Of a stretch of 64,000 bases of DNA, positions 32,745-39,843 are shown piece after piece (the first letter of the stretch is position 1; each line of letters begins with the position of its first letter). The translations under genes and the position numbers were made by a program. The DNA is taken from positions 1,747,501 to 1,811,500 of the forward strand of contig NZ_CP041767.1 in NCBI RefSeq assembly GCF_022026395.1, in the 5' to 3' direction. Source of the DNA: Brevibacillus brevis. GTDB lineage: Bacteria > Bacillota > Bacilli > Brevibacillales > Brevibacillaceae. The notes below the pieces were generated by a model. It saw only the letters and a list, made by a program, of their open reading frames with translations, made no database searches and was not told the origin of the DNA.

Positions 32745-33146
32745 TCATGAAAAAAGCAATTTGTAGAGGTACCAACATACCCCAATTCCAAGGAGAATCC
32801 AAATGAGAATGAAAAGTACGCCAATAATCCAATTTTTCGGTTTACCTTTAGTGAGAAGCTGTTGAGCTTTTTCTCGACAATCACTAATCACTGGTTTAGG
32901 TATAAGCTTTAATGCTAGCCATATCCCTAGTGGAACTAAAATGATGTCATCCAAGTACCCCAAAATTGGGATGAAGTCAGGGATTAAATCTATCGGACTA
33001 AAGGCATATGCTACAACGAGAATTGCAAATAGTTTTGCATACCAAGAAACTCTGGAGTCCTTATATGCAAAATATAATACATATGCTTCTAATTTTAAGC
33101 TTTTGGCTTTTCTTTTTATAGTTTGAAAGAAGGTTGCTTCGGCCAA
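32745..33146 (-). CDS. DUF1232 (YkvA-like) membrane protein
   Basis: This 133-residue protein has the DUF1232 signature YAFSPIDLIPDFIPILGYLDD (core of it) preceded by a membrane helix, plus a C-terminal hydrophobic segment IGVLFILIWILLGIGV. The family is widespread and its role unknown. The start is probably the TTG at 33146, six bases after GAGGTG; a GTG three codons earlier overlaps the ribosome binding site. Confidence 0.8.
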   Translation of the reverse strand: MAEATFFQTIKRKAKSLKLEAYVLYFAYKDSRVSWYAKLFAILVVAYAFSPIDLIPDFIPILGYLDDIILVPLGIWLALKLIPKPVISDCREKAQQLLTKGKPKNWIIGVLFILIWILLGIGVCWYLYKLLFS

Positions 33147-33202
33147 CGATATCACCTCAAGAGTAATGTAACAAACGATATGGTTTCATTCAATTCAACT
33201 CC

Positions 33203-33246
33203 ATAAAAAAAGCCTGCAGCAAGATAGGTTTCATCTTGTGCAGGTT
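33203..33246 (-). terminator. Terminator of the gene at 33269
   Basis: CCTGCA/TGCAGG plus CAAGAT/ATCTTG form a long stem with one bulge; on the minus strand it is followed by CTTTTTTTA. Confidence 0.8.
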
Positions 33247-33268
33247 AACAGTCGCTTAGGTGAAATTG

Positions 33269-33652
33269 TTAGAAAGGTCTTCTAATTACCTTAATTCTCC
33301 GTGCTCCATTGCGGATAAGCCTTTGCGCTCGTTGACGGCTGATTCTTACAAGTACTGAAATATCGGTGGAGTTTTCCACGTCAAAAACTGAGAAAAACCG
33401 ACCATTAGCGAACAGTACACCTTTAAATTCAACTTTCAATCCTGGGCAAGCTCGCGGTCGTGTGTTCTGAATTATAGTACGCATTACACCTGCTCTAATG
33501 AGCGCCCTCGCTTGTTGGGGCGTCGTACGAACTGCAAAAACAGGGTCAATTTCAACTCCAGGCGCCTTTGCTTCTACTTCAACAATTAGGAAAAATCGGT
33601 CTCCAATCTGTGCAATGCTATTTGCCCCGATTGTAATCGGCTGTGTTGCCAT
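33269..33652 (-). CDS. Hypothetical protein with internal duplication
   Basis: I do not recognise this 127-residue basic protein. It consists of two similar halves: GDRFFLIVEVE...VRTTPQQARALIRAGVMRTI (about residues 17-63) and NGRFFSVFDVE...VRISRQRAQRLIRNGARRI (about 81-122). The ATG at 33652 is preceded by a perfect AAGGAGGTGAT, implying strong translation. There is no signal peptide. Strong expression and closeness to gerE make a spore-related role possible, but nothing proves it. Confidence 0.7.
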   Translation of the reverse strand: MATQPITIGANSIAQIGDRFFLIVEVEAKAPGVEIDPVFAVRTTPQQARALIRAGVMRTIIQNTRPRACPGLKVEFKGVLFANGRFFSVFDVENSTDISVLVRISRQRAQRLIRNGARRIKVIRRPF

Positions 33653-33757
33653 GAGAGATATCACCTCCTTGTACCAAAATATGCAGGTGGTCACGAAGGG
33701 GACAAGGGCATCACTACAATTTTTCAAAATTGGTATTTGAACTAGACTCAAAAGCGG

Positions 33758-33949
33758 ATGGGAAATAAAGGGCTAGTAGTAAAATACGATGTGCGTAAAG
33801 TTGACACTAGTGAGTTGGCAAACACCTGCTTTGTTCTCCGGCCAGAAATAGATGGCGCTGCAGTAGATATCTGGAAGTTACGACCAATGAAATCATGGGT
33901 GCATGATGCGTTTTTGGGGGAATTCACCAATGGGATAACAGCTAAGTGA
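33758..33949 (+). CDS. Possible small protein or remnant
   Basis: A 63-codon open frame contains VVKYDVRKVDTSELANTCFV and LRPEIDGAAVDIWKL, which resembles a short family found in Gram-positive phages (KYxVxKxDG...FVLRxE.D..A). There is no clear ribosome binding site before the ATG, and the C-terminal part diverges, so it may be a decayed copy. Confidence 0.35.
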   Translation: MGNKGLVVKYDVRKVDTSELANTCFVLRPEIDGAAVDIWKLRPMKSWVHDAFLGEFTNGITAK

Positions 33950-33994
33950 AGAACGTGACACGACACATGATTTTATGGCGGGTGTTGAATGGTT

Positions 33995-34021
33995 TTACTC
34001 GATCCTAAAAGGATCGAGTAA
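33995..34021. repeat. Perfect hairpin downstream of the proline-rich gene
   Basis: TTACTCGATCC (33995-34005) and GGATCGAGTAA (34011-34021) are perfect 11-base arms around TAAAA. It lies at the 3' end of the minus-strand proline-rich gene. There is no T tract on either side, so it is an atypical terminator or a processing signal. Confidence 0.6.
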
Positions 34022-34252
34022 TCAAAAAGTCCCTGGCGGTCGGGGATGAGTGCTAACGGGTGGTATCGGTGGGGGATCAGGATGGAGTGGAGGGAGTGGT
34101 ACAGGAGTTGGTGGGTGTGGATCCAGACTGTGTGGTGGCCAAGGGGCAGGTGGATGAGGGAATGCCCCCGGTGGCGGGAATTGTGGATCGGGTAAGTTAC
34201 AATCTGGTGGACAATCAGATTTAGGTTTGGGATCGTCATTTGTTTGAATCAA
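34022..34252 (-). CDS. Small proline-rich protein
   Basis: This 76-residue protein is dominated by proline after the first 15 residues, with runs such as PQFPPPGAFPHPPAPWPPH and HPDPPPIPPVSTHPRPP, and has two cysteines (DCPPDC). The TTG start at 34252 lies eight bases after a perfect AAAGGAGGT. The alternative +1 frame with an ATG at 34239 is 21 bases from that site and less likely. It has no signal peptide. Proline-rich small proteins occur in spore coats and surface layers, but I cannot assign a function. Confidence 0.55.
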   Translation of the reverse strand: MIQTNDDPKPKSDCPPDCNLPDPQFPPPGAFPHPPAPWPPHSLDPHPPTPVPLPPLHPDPPPIPPVSTHPRPPGTF

Positions 34253-34354
34253 ACTGAACTACCTCCTTTCATTGTTTTTAGTATCTAGAAATTGAAAGGG
34301 GATTATACGAATTTATCAGATGATCCTTTGGATCGATAGGAACGCTGGTTCGTA

Positions 34355-34828
34355 TTATTTAAAATCGGGATCATGCTTTTCCAATACTCCTTTGGCTTTC
34401 AAAAGAACGAAGTACATGTATGTGATTATGGCGGGGATCAAATAGGATAAAAAGGTTCCTCCAATATTCCAACCATTAAAATATTGTACTTTGCCAAAAT
34501 AATAGGCGATGGATTCTAAAATAGTTTGGGCAACAGAAAAAAATAGGATCCAGAAATATGGATGGATTCTGGTTCGGAGAATGAGATAGTAAGTAAAGCA
34601 GGCAATCACGGGGAATATGCCGAGGTTCATTGGCAGCACAGAAGCGGTCTTGACCTCTAAAACAGGTGTCAATATCCAGTAATGGTTATAAATCCCCCAG
34701 ACATTCACGATGTACGACAAGACTGATGCAAATGGACCAATCGTGAGAACAATTTTAGGTGATTGTAAATACAACCAAATTCCAAAAATCCAAGGAAATA
34801 CGAAGCCAAGCAAAATGTTTATTAGCAT
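34355..34828 (-). CDS. Small integral membrane protein (CBO0543-like)
   Basis: This 157-residue protein has about five hydrophobic segments and little else, for example LLGFVFPWIFGIWLYL and GTFLSYLIPAIITYMYFVLL, with the NHYWILTPVLEV segment typical of CBO0543-type membrane proteins of Bacilli. Its role is unknown. I chose the ATG at 34828 after GGGAGA; a TTG six codons upstream is also open. Confidence 0.65.
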   Translation of the reverse strand: MLINILLGFVFPWIFGIWLYLQSPKIVLTIGPFASVLSYIVNVWGIYNHYWILTPVLEVKTASVLPMNLGIFPVIACFTYYLILRTRIHPYFWILFFSVAQTILESIAYYFGKVQYFNGWNIGGTFLSYLIPAIITYMYFVLLKAKGVLEKHDPDFK

Positions 34829-34896
34829 TGCTTTATTTTCTCCCAAAACCTTTTAATGAACATTATTGCCGTAGGATACAAGACTTATGACAATGC

Positions 34897-35058
34897 TCAA
34901 TTCGACCTAATTTGAACGTTCATTTCTTCGGCAGTTCCGTAAGTTGCAATCCAACCATGATCCATCAATAAATTTAGTCCGAGCACGTCCTGATAAAAGC
35001 ATGTAGCTGCGGCGATATCCTGGGTGTCTATATTGGCGACGATTCGTTTGACCTTCAA
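34897..35058 (-). pseudogene. Truncated VOC (glyoxalase-fold) protein
   Basis: A TTG start at 35058, six bases after GGAGGG, opens a 53-residue frame reading KVKRIVANIDTQDIAAATCF then YQDVLGLNLLMDHGWIATYG. This is the first beta-alpha-beta unit of a VOC/glyoxalase-fold protein. The frame stops just after NVQIRSN, where a normal member would continue for another 60 or more residues. It is probably a 3'-truncated remnant with intact start signals. Confidence 0.6.
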
Positions 35059-35187
35059 CTCGTACCCTCCAAATTATTTGCGTTTTTAGTAATCCTTTGA
35101 TTATCTTACATGGAATATAAGAGATTAACAAAAAGGTCAATCGATGAGATCATGACAAAATTGCCGTTGAGATACGTAAAAACGTCA

Positions 35188-35218
35188 ACACACCTCTTAA
35201 CCCATGTAAGAGGTGTGT
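35188..35218. terminator. Terminator downstream of the gene at 35248
   Basis: ACACACCTCTTA (35188-35199) and TAAGAGGTGTGT (35207-35218) are perfect 12-base arms. On the minus strand it is followed by TGACGTTTTTAC. Confidence 0.8.
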
Positions 35219-35247
35219 CTATTTTCACACTTTGCTAAAATGTAAAT

Positions 35248-35766
35248 TTATTTGTCAAGTAGGGAACCGTCGGGAAATGCATTCTTTAGAGAGTCCGCAA
35301 GTACAATAATTTTACTCCAATCAAAATTGTATTTGTTAAAAACAGATGCGCTTGTGATGCCGCGCTTAACAACTCTTCCATTTTCTTCATCTAAGAGATA
35401 GACAGTTGCACTGTTTTGGAACTTTATCAGTTGAGCATTTTCACCAATGACTTGCCCATCGGGAATACTGCTAAGAGACGAGTATTCCCTAATACCATCC
35501 CAACTATTAAACAATTTAAAGTAAACTTCGGCACTAACAATGCCTCTTTTTTTACCATCCATGACCAAATATACAGTTGCACTGTTAGTTTCTTTCACCC
35601 GAAACCCATTCAATAGATGTGGATCTATTGCTTTTGCTTGAATTGACTGATTTGACTTTGAAGATGGAGAGGTGGCAGTCGTCTTATTTGATTCAGCATA
35701 CGATGGTGTAGCCAACATACTAGCTAAAAGTAATGTAGCAGATAGGCAAGACAAAGCTCGCTTCAT
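35248..35766 (-). CDS. Secreted protein with two 'SATVYLV...KRGI' repeats
   Basis: This 172-residue protein has a signal peptide (MKRALSCLSATLLLASMLAT, cleavage near SYA). The mature part holds two copies of a motif: NSATVYLVMDGKKRGIVSAEVYF and NSATVYLLDEENGRVVKRGI followed by TSASVFNKY. Similar modules occur in secreted or cell-wall proteins of Firmicutes, but no enzyme motif is present. AAGGAG precedes the ATG. A terminator lies downstream. Confidence 0.65.
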   Translation of the reverse strand: MKRALSCLSATLLLASMLATPSYAESNKTTATSPSSKSNQSIQAKAIDPHLLNGFRVKETNSATVYLVMDGKKRGIVSAEVYFKLFNSWDGIREYSSLSSIPDGQVIGENAQLIKFQNSATVYLLDEENGRVVKRGITSASVFNKYNFDWSKIIVLADSLKNAFPDGSLLDK

Positions 35767-36011
35767 AAAAACAACTCCTTAATTGTAATTTTTTTCCAAT
35801 TCAATATGAATTTCTTTGCTATCAATTGTTTTCCTCTGGATGTATGGAGGGATTTGTTACAAAAGTGTGAATACTTAAATGCACCGACCCACAAGAAAAG
35901 GAGCAACGCTAAGAAAACTTTAGATATTAGCAACGGTGTAAATCATCTCCTATATGTGGATAGTGATCCCGGATAGGAATGCTAGTCTTAACATGATCGA
36001 TATTGTGTGGA

Positions 36012-36047
36012 AATTAAAAAAGCCACCAATCCTTACGGAAGGTGACT
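36012..36047 (-). terminator. Terminator of the M23-like gene
   Basis: On the minus strand AGTCACC pairs with GGTGGCT (one wobble), with inner TTCC/GGAT contacts, followed by TTTTTTAATTT. Confidence 0.7.
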
Positions 36048-36054
36048 GGAATCC

Positions 36055-36576
36055 TCATTGGTTATTTTGTGGTAAATAATCAGTAGGATTAACTAGAGTT
36101 CTTTGTTTCATAACAGAAAAATGCAGCATATCTCCTGTTTCGGACGAGCCTACTTCTGCTATTTTTTGACCTTTCTTTACGGTATCTCCGGGCTTCACAA
36201 GAAATGAACCAAAGAGAATGTGACCATAGAGAGTACTGAATTCGGAATTGTGCTTGATGATGATAGTTTCTCCATAGCCTTGATTGCTACCAGCGAAAAG
36301 AACGATACCATCATTTGCTGCAAAGATAGCTGTACCTTTAGCGGTTGCATAGTCTAATCCGTTATGACCTTTTGATTCCTTGGTTTCAGGATCAATTTGC
36401 AAGCCAAAATCAGAGGAAATGACATAAGTATCATGGATGGGGGCTTCTAACAAAAAGCTTGTCTCGTTCATTTTACTAGGCTGACTCGAATTACTTGCCT
36501 CCGCCGCGAAAGCTGTTGGTGTTAAAGTAACTGCTAAAGTTAATAGACTCAAAATAGCAATGTTTCTGATTTTCAT
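36055..36576 (-). CDS. Secreted M23-type (LytM-like) protein with a degenerate active site
   Basis: This 173-residue protein has a signal peptide (about 24 residues, ending AFA) and a LytM/M23 domain. His71 and Asp75 (GHNGLDY) are the first zinc ligands and His119 (LYGHI) is present. The usual HxH motif reads Met150-Leu-His152 (GDMLHFSV), so the first, catalytic His is replaced by Met. It may therefore bind rather than cut peptidoglycan. I chose the ATG at 36576 behind GGGAGG. The gene stands alone between terminators. Confidence 0.8.
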   Translation of the reverse strand: MKIRNIAILSLLTLAVTLTPTAFAAEASNSSQPSKMNETSFLLEAPIHDTYVISSDFGLQIDPETKESKGHNGLDYATAKGTAIFAANDGIVLFAGSNQGYGETIIIKHNSEFSTLYGHILFGSFLVKPGDTVKKGQKIAEVGSSETGDMLHFSVMKQRTLVNPTDYLPQNNQ

Positions 36577-36982
36577 ATTTCCTCCCATTTCCTTTAAAGA
36601 TAGTTTCTTTATGGAATACGAGAAATATGGAAAAACGTAACTGTAAAAAGGAATTATTTTTTAGATGGTTAGGGAGGAAAGAGACGCAGAAACGCTGAGC
36701 AGCTGCCAGTTGCTTAACATAAGAGAAAAAAGTATAAGTGTCCTTGCTTGATACAAGGGCACGAACATCTATGATGTGTAGAGCAATGTTTTTACTCATT
36801 AGAAAAGCATCCAGTCTAATCAGCCCCCCTTTTCTTCCTTTGGTCGGAAGGGAGGGTTTTTTATGTTCGTTTGTGTTTGGTCACCCTTTTATTACCATTT
36901 ATGTAAATGTATTAGCATATCGTGATATAAGTCGTAATAAGATGGATTTGTAACAAAATCCATGAAGATCGAGAGGGATACT
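36577..36982. other. Intergenic stretch upstream of the chitinase
   Basis: About 400 bases without a gene. It contains the third copy of the terminator cassette (36811-36862) and a weak hairpin GTGTCCTTG/CAAGGGCAC (about 36738-36762). The chitinase promoter must lie in the AT-rich part after 36865, but no convincing -35/-10 pair could be chosen. Confidence 0.5.
36811..36862 (+). repeat. Repeated terminator cassette, copy 3
   Basis: CCCCTTTTCTTCCTTTGGTC and GGAAGGGAGGG followed by T6 match the hairpin part of the gerE terminator (31198-31256) and of the copy at 32637-32692; the upstream part is only partly kept (CCAGTCTAATCAG). No plus-strand gene precedes it. Confidence 0.65.
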
Positions 36983-39142
36983 ATGAAATTCGGGAAATGT
37001 GTTAGGAATGTGCTAATGGCAAGTGCTCTGCTGGTCACCTCCGTGTTGCCCATGGCGGCACAGGTGGCGCAAGCAGAGGAAAATCAAGCGGAGGCGACAG
37101 CGGTATCCAATTACAAAATTATTGGCTACTATCCCTCATGGGGAGCTTATGGACGAAACTACAATGTAACGGATATCGATCCCAATAAAGTAACGCATAT
37201 TAACTACGCATTTGCGGATATTTGCTGGAATGGCAGACACGGCAACCCAGATCCAACGGGGCCCAATCCACAGACTTGGGCTTGCCAGGATGAAGTAGGC
37301 AATATTAATGCCCCGAATGGTACAGTTGTCCTCGGAGATCCATGGATTGATGTGCAAAAATCCTTTCCCGGAGATACGTGGGATCAGCCGATCCGCGGAA
37401 ATCTGAATCAATTGGCAAAATTAAAGCAAAAAAACCCTCAATTAAAGACATTGATATCAATCGGGGGCTGGACGTGGTCCAATCGCTTCTCTGATGTAGC
37501 AGCAGATCCGGCTGCACGCCAAGTATTTGCTCAGTCCTCGGTAGATTTTATTCGGAAATATCAAATGGATGGGGTCGATCTCGATTGGGAGTACCCAGTT
37601 GAAGGAGGCTTGCCTGGAAACAGCAAACGTCCAGAAGATAAGCAAAATTACACACTCTTACTACAGGCTGTCAGAGACAAACTCGATGCGGCTGAGGTAA
37701 CGGATGGCAAACAGTACTATTTGACGATCGCCTCTGGTGCCAGCCCTAGTTATGCAGCAAATACAGAGCTTGGAAATATTGCCCGGGTTGTGGATTGGAT
37801 CAATATTATGACCTACGACTTCTATGGAGCCTTCCAAAAGCAGACAGGGCATAACGCTCCGTTGGCCTATGATCCGGCAGCAGGAGCAGCAGGTTTGCCA
37901 AATGCTCAAACCTTTAATGTCCAAACAGCTGTAGAGGGCCATCTTCGTGACGGTGTTCCTGCCAGCAAGCTCGTTCTCGGACTTCCGTTTTACGGAAGGG
38001 GCTGGTCGGGTTGCGGAACGGCTAACAATGGGGAATATCAAAATTGCACAGGGCCTTCAACAGGAACGTGGGAAGCTGGTATGCTTGACTTCACGGATAT
38101 CCAAAATAATTATGTGAACAAAAATGGCTTCACACGCCACTGGAATGACGCTGCAAAAGTGCCTTACCTCTTCAACCCCGCTTCGAAAACATATATCAGC
38201 TATGACGACGTGACTTCAATCGGTCACAAAACCTCTTATATTACATCCAAAGGATTGGCAGGCGCAATGTTCTGGGAATTTAGCGGGGACCGTAACAAGG
38301 TTCTGCTAGACAAAGTGAATGGCGATCTTCTGGGCGGGACAGCTCCGGTCGACAACGTACCGCCGACAGCACCAGCTACTCTCCAATCGACGGCAATAAC
38401 AGCGACAAGTGTGAGCCTGACTTGGGGAGCTGCAACCGACAATGTAGGGGTTATGGGCTATGAGGTATACAATGGCAATCAGCTTGCGAAAACGGTAACC
38501 GGTACAAATACGACGATTAGCGGGCTTACACCCGGCACTACGTACCAATTCACAGTGAAGGCGAAAGATGCAGCAGGTAATTCCTCAGCAGCAAGCAATG
38601 AGGTAACGGTTACTACGGATACGACTCAACCAGACAATCAACCGCCAAGCACACCTACCAATCTAGTCATTACAGGGAAAACAAGCACGAGTATCAGCTT
38701 GAGCTGGGCTGCATCTACAGACAATATCGCGGTGACGAATTACGAGGTTTACAACGGGACAGCATTAGCTGCGGATGTAACGACTACGACGGCAACTGTC
38801 ACAGGACTCACGCCAAACACCTCTTATACCTTCTCTGTGGTAGCGAAGGATGCAGCAGGTAATTCTTCACAGAAGAGCATTGAGGTCGTAGGTGTGACAG
38901 ATTCTGCGAATCCGGGAACTCCTGCATGGGCGCCAAATGTAAACTACGTAGCTGGTGACTTGGTCAGCTATCAAGGCAAGGTATACAAATGTCTGCAACC
39001 ACACACTTCTCTCGTAGGGTGGGAGCCACCAAATGTAGCGGCTCTCTGGCAAGTTCAACAGCAAGCGGCAGTTGAAGGAGTCGAGGGTTATGTAGATGAG
39101 CAGATGACGGAAGAAACAGAAGGAAATACAGATACCCAATAA
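36983..39142 (+). CDS. Secreted GH18 chitinase with two Fn3 and one chitin-binding domain
   Basis: This 719-residue chitinase has a signal peptide (about 30 residues, ending AQA), a GH18 catalytic domain (about 40-435) with the full DxxDxDxE motif DGVDLDWEYP (catalytic Glu203), SIGGWTWS, and MTYDFYG. Two Fn3 domains follow (about 450-535 and 545-640), then a CBM5/12 module with WAPNVNYVAGDLVSYQGKVYKC and an acidic tail. This is the layout of Bacillus chitinase A1. GAGAGGGA lies five bases before the ATG at 36983; the upstream ATG at 36962 precedes that site. Confidence 0.93.
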   Translation: MKFGKCVRNVLMASALLVTSVLPMAAQVAQAEENQAEATAVSNYKIIGYYPSWGAYGRNYNVTDIDPNKVTHINYAFADICWNGRHGNPDPTGPNPQTWACQDEVGNINAPNGTVVLGDPWIDVQKSFPGDTWDQPIRGNLNQLAKLKQKNPQLKTLISIGGWTWSNRFSDVAADPAARQVFAQSSVDFIRKYQMDGVDLDWEYPVEGGLPGNSKRPEDKQNYTLLLQAVRDKLDAAEVTDGKQYYLTIASGASPSYAANTELGNIARVVDWINIMTYDFYGAFQKQTGHNAPLAYDPAAGAAGLPNAQTFNVQTAVEGHLRDGVPASKLVLGLPFYGRGWSGCGTANNGEYQNCTGPSTGTWEAGMLDFTDIQNNYVNKNGFTRHWNDAAKVPYLFNPASKTYISYDDVTSIGHKTSYITSKGLAGAMFWEFSGDRNKVLLDKVNGDLLGGTAPVDNVPPTAPATLQSTAITATSVSLTWGAATDNVGVMGYEVYNGNQLAKTVTGTNTTISGLTPGTTYQFTVKAKDAAGNSSAASNEVTVTTDTTQPDNQPPSTPTNLVITGKTSTSISLSWAASTDNIAVTNYEVYNGTALAADVTTTTATVTGLTPNTSYTFSVVAKDAAGNSSQKSIEVVGVTDSANPGTPAWAPNVNYVAGDLVSYQGKVYKCLQPHTSLVGWEPPNVAALWQVQQQAAVEGVEGYVDEQMTEETEGNTDTQ

Positions 39143-39149
39143 ATAGGGA

Positions 39150-39194
39150 AGGGGCTGTCCCTCCAGTCATGAAAATGACGGAGGAACAGCCCCT
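39150..39194. terminator. Long hairpin between the chitinase and the small peptide gene
   Basis: AGGGGCTGT-CCCTCC-AGTCAT pairs with ATGAC-GGAGG-ACAGCCCCT (two small mismatches) over GAAA. The stem is long but the T tract is poor on both sides; it probably ends transcription from both directions. Confidence 0.7.
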
Positions 39195-39211
39195 AATTGT
39201 TCGTTTGGAAA

Positions 39212-39292
39212 TTAAGCAAAGGCTTTTAACAGTTGGAGGACTAATGGAATAAGATCTCCAATAAAAGTAAGAATCGCAATTGCCGTATTCAT
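39212..39292 (-). CDS. 26-residue hydrophobic peptide, delta-lysin/PSM-like
   Basis: This short gene has a complete set of signals on the minus strand: a promoter TTGATT-N17-TATAAT, an AAGGAGGGG ribosome binding site five bases before the ATG at 39292, and a stop at 39212. The product starts MNTAIAIL, continues TFIGDLIPLVLQLLK, and ends AFA. It is an uncleaved, almost wholly hydrophobic amphipathic helix with one Asp and one Lys. Length (26) and the IGDLI motif recall staphylococcal delta-lysin. It may be a secreted surfactant or toxin peptide, or a type I toxin; I infer this from composition only. Confidence 0.6.
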   Translation of the reverse strand: MNTAIAILTFIGDLIPLVLQLLKAFA

Positions 39293-39326
39293 AGAAGCCC
39301 CTCCTTAAAATTCCAAATTCACTATT

Positions 39327-39355
39327 ATTATATTAATGTTCATAATAGTAATCAA
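39327..39355 (-). promoter_or_regulatory. Promoter of the 26-residue peptide gene
   Basis: On the minus strand TTGATT (39350-39355) and a perfect TATAAT (39327-39332) are 17 bases apart, 35 bases before the start codon. The spacing and hexamers are close to sigma-A consensus. Confidence 0.75.
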
Positions 39356-39389
39356 GAAATATTTTCCACCTATACTGAAAAAAAGTGAC

Positions 39390-39632
39390 TCATGTGAAAA
39401 AGTCATACAATGACTTGATAAAAATAACGATTTGTAAGGCAACCAGTCCAAAAATAATGACAGCCCAGTCTCTGTTCTTTTTCCATTCCAATACGCCTTT
39501 CGAGGCACAGATAGCGACTAAGCCTACCATTGCTAATAGCTGAATGAAAGCGACACCTGTCAGTAGTGCTAGAATCCCAATGACAACAACAACCGTCACG
39601 GTCGCTTTAAACCAAAAGGGCTGCTCACTCAT
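39390..39632 (-). CDS. Small two-helix membrane protein
   Basis: This 80-residue protein has two or three hydrophobic segments (ATVTVVVVIGILALLTGVAF and AVIIFGLVALQIVIFI) separated by a basic loop EWKKNRDW. I do not recognise a family. The ATG at 39632 is the natural start; the frame is open further up without a good site. It lies upstream of the 26-residue peptide gene on the same strand, but that gene has its own promoter. Confidence 0.55.
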   Translation of the reverse strand: MSEQPFWFKATVTVVVVIGILALLTGVAFIQLLAMVGLVAICASKGVLEWKKNRDWAVIIFGLVALQIVIFIKSLYDFFT

Positions 39633-39843
39633 ACTAACGCCCCATTCCTTTTTTTTGTAAATTTTAACATACACACAAAAAAAGCCAAGCCATAAGGCTG
39701 TTAGAGACTTATGAAAAGCAAAGGGGGAGCATTCTGAGGAATGTATGTATATGTTACTTTTTTTTAGGAAAATGAAACAAAACAGATTCAGGTTCGAATA
39801 ATGAGTGCGAGAAAACAAATATGGACAGACGAGAGGAAGAGAA

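Noticed and set aside
32731-32766. 11-codon GTG frame behind AGGGAGG on the plus strand
   Set aside because: Spacing is too short, it overlaps the end of a minus-strand gene and follows a terminator; likely chance.
33973-34239. 88-codon His-rich frame overlapping the proline-rich gene
   Set aside because: Its ATG is 21 bases from the ribosome binding site, whereas the proline-rich frame has a TTG at ideal distance.
36738-36953. 71-codon frame upstream of the chitinase
   Set aside because: It runs straight through the repeated terminator hairpin and has no good ribosome binding site.
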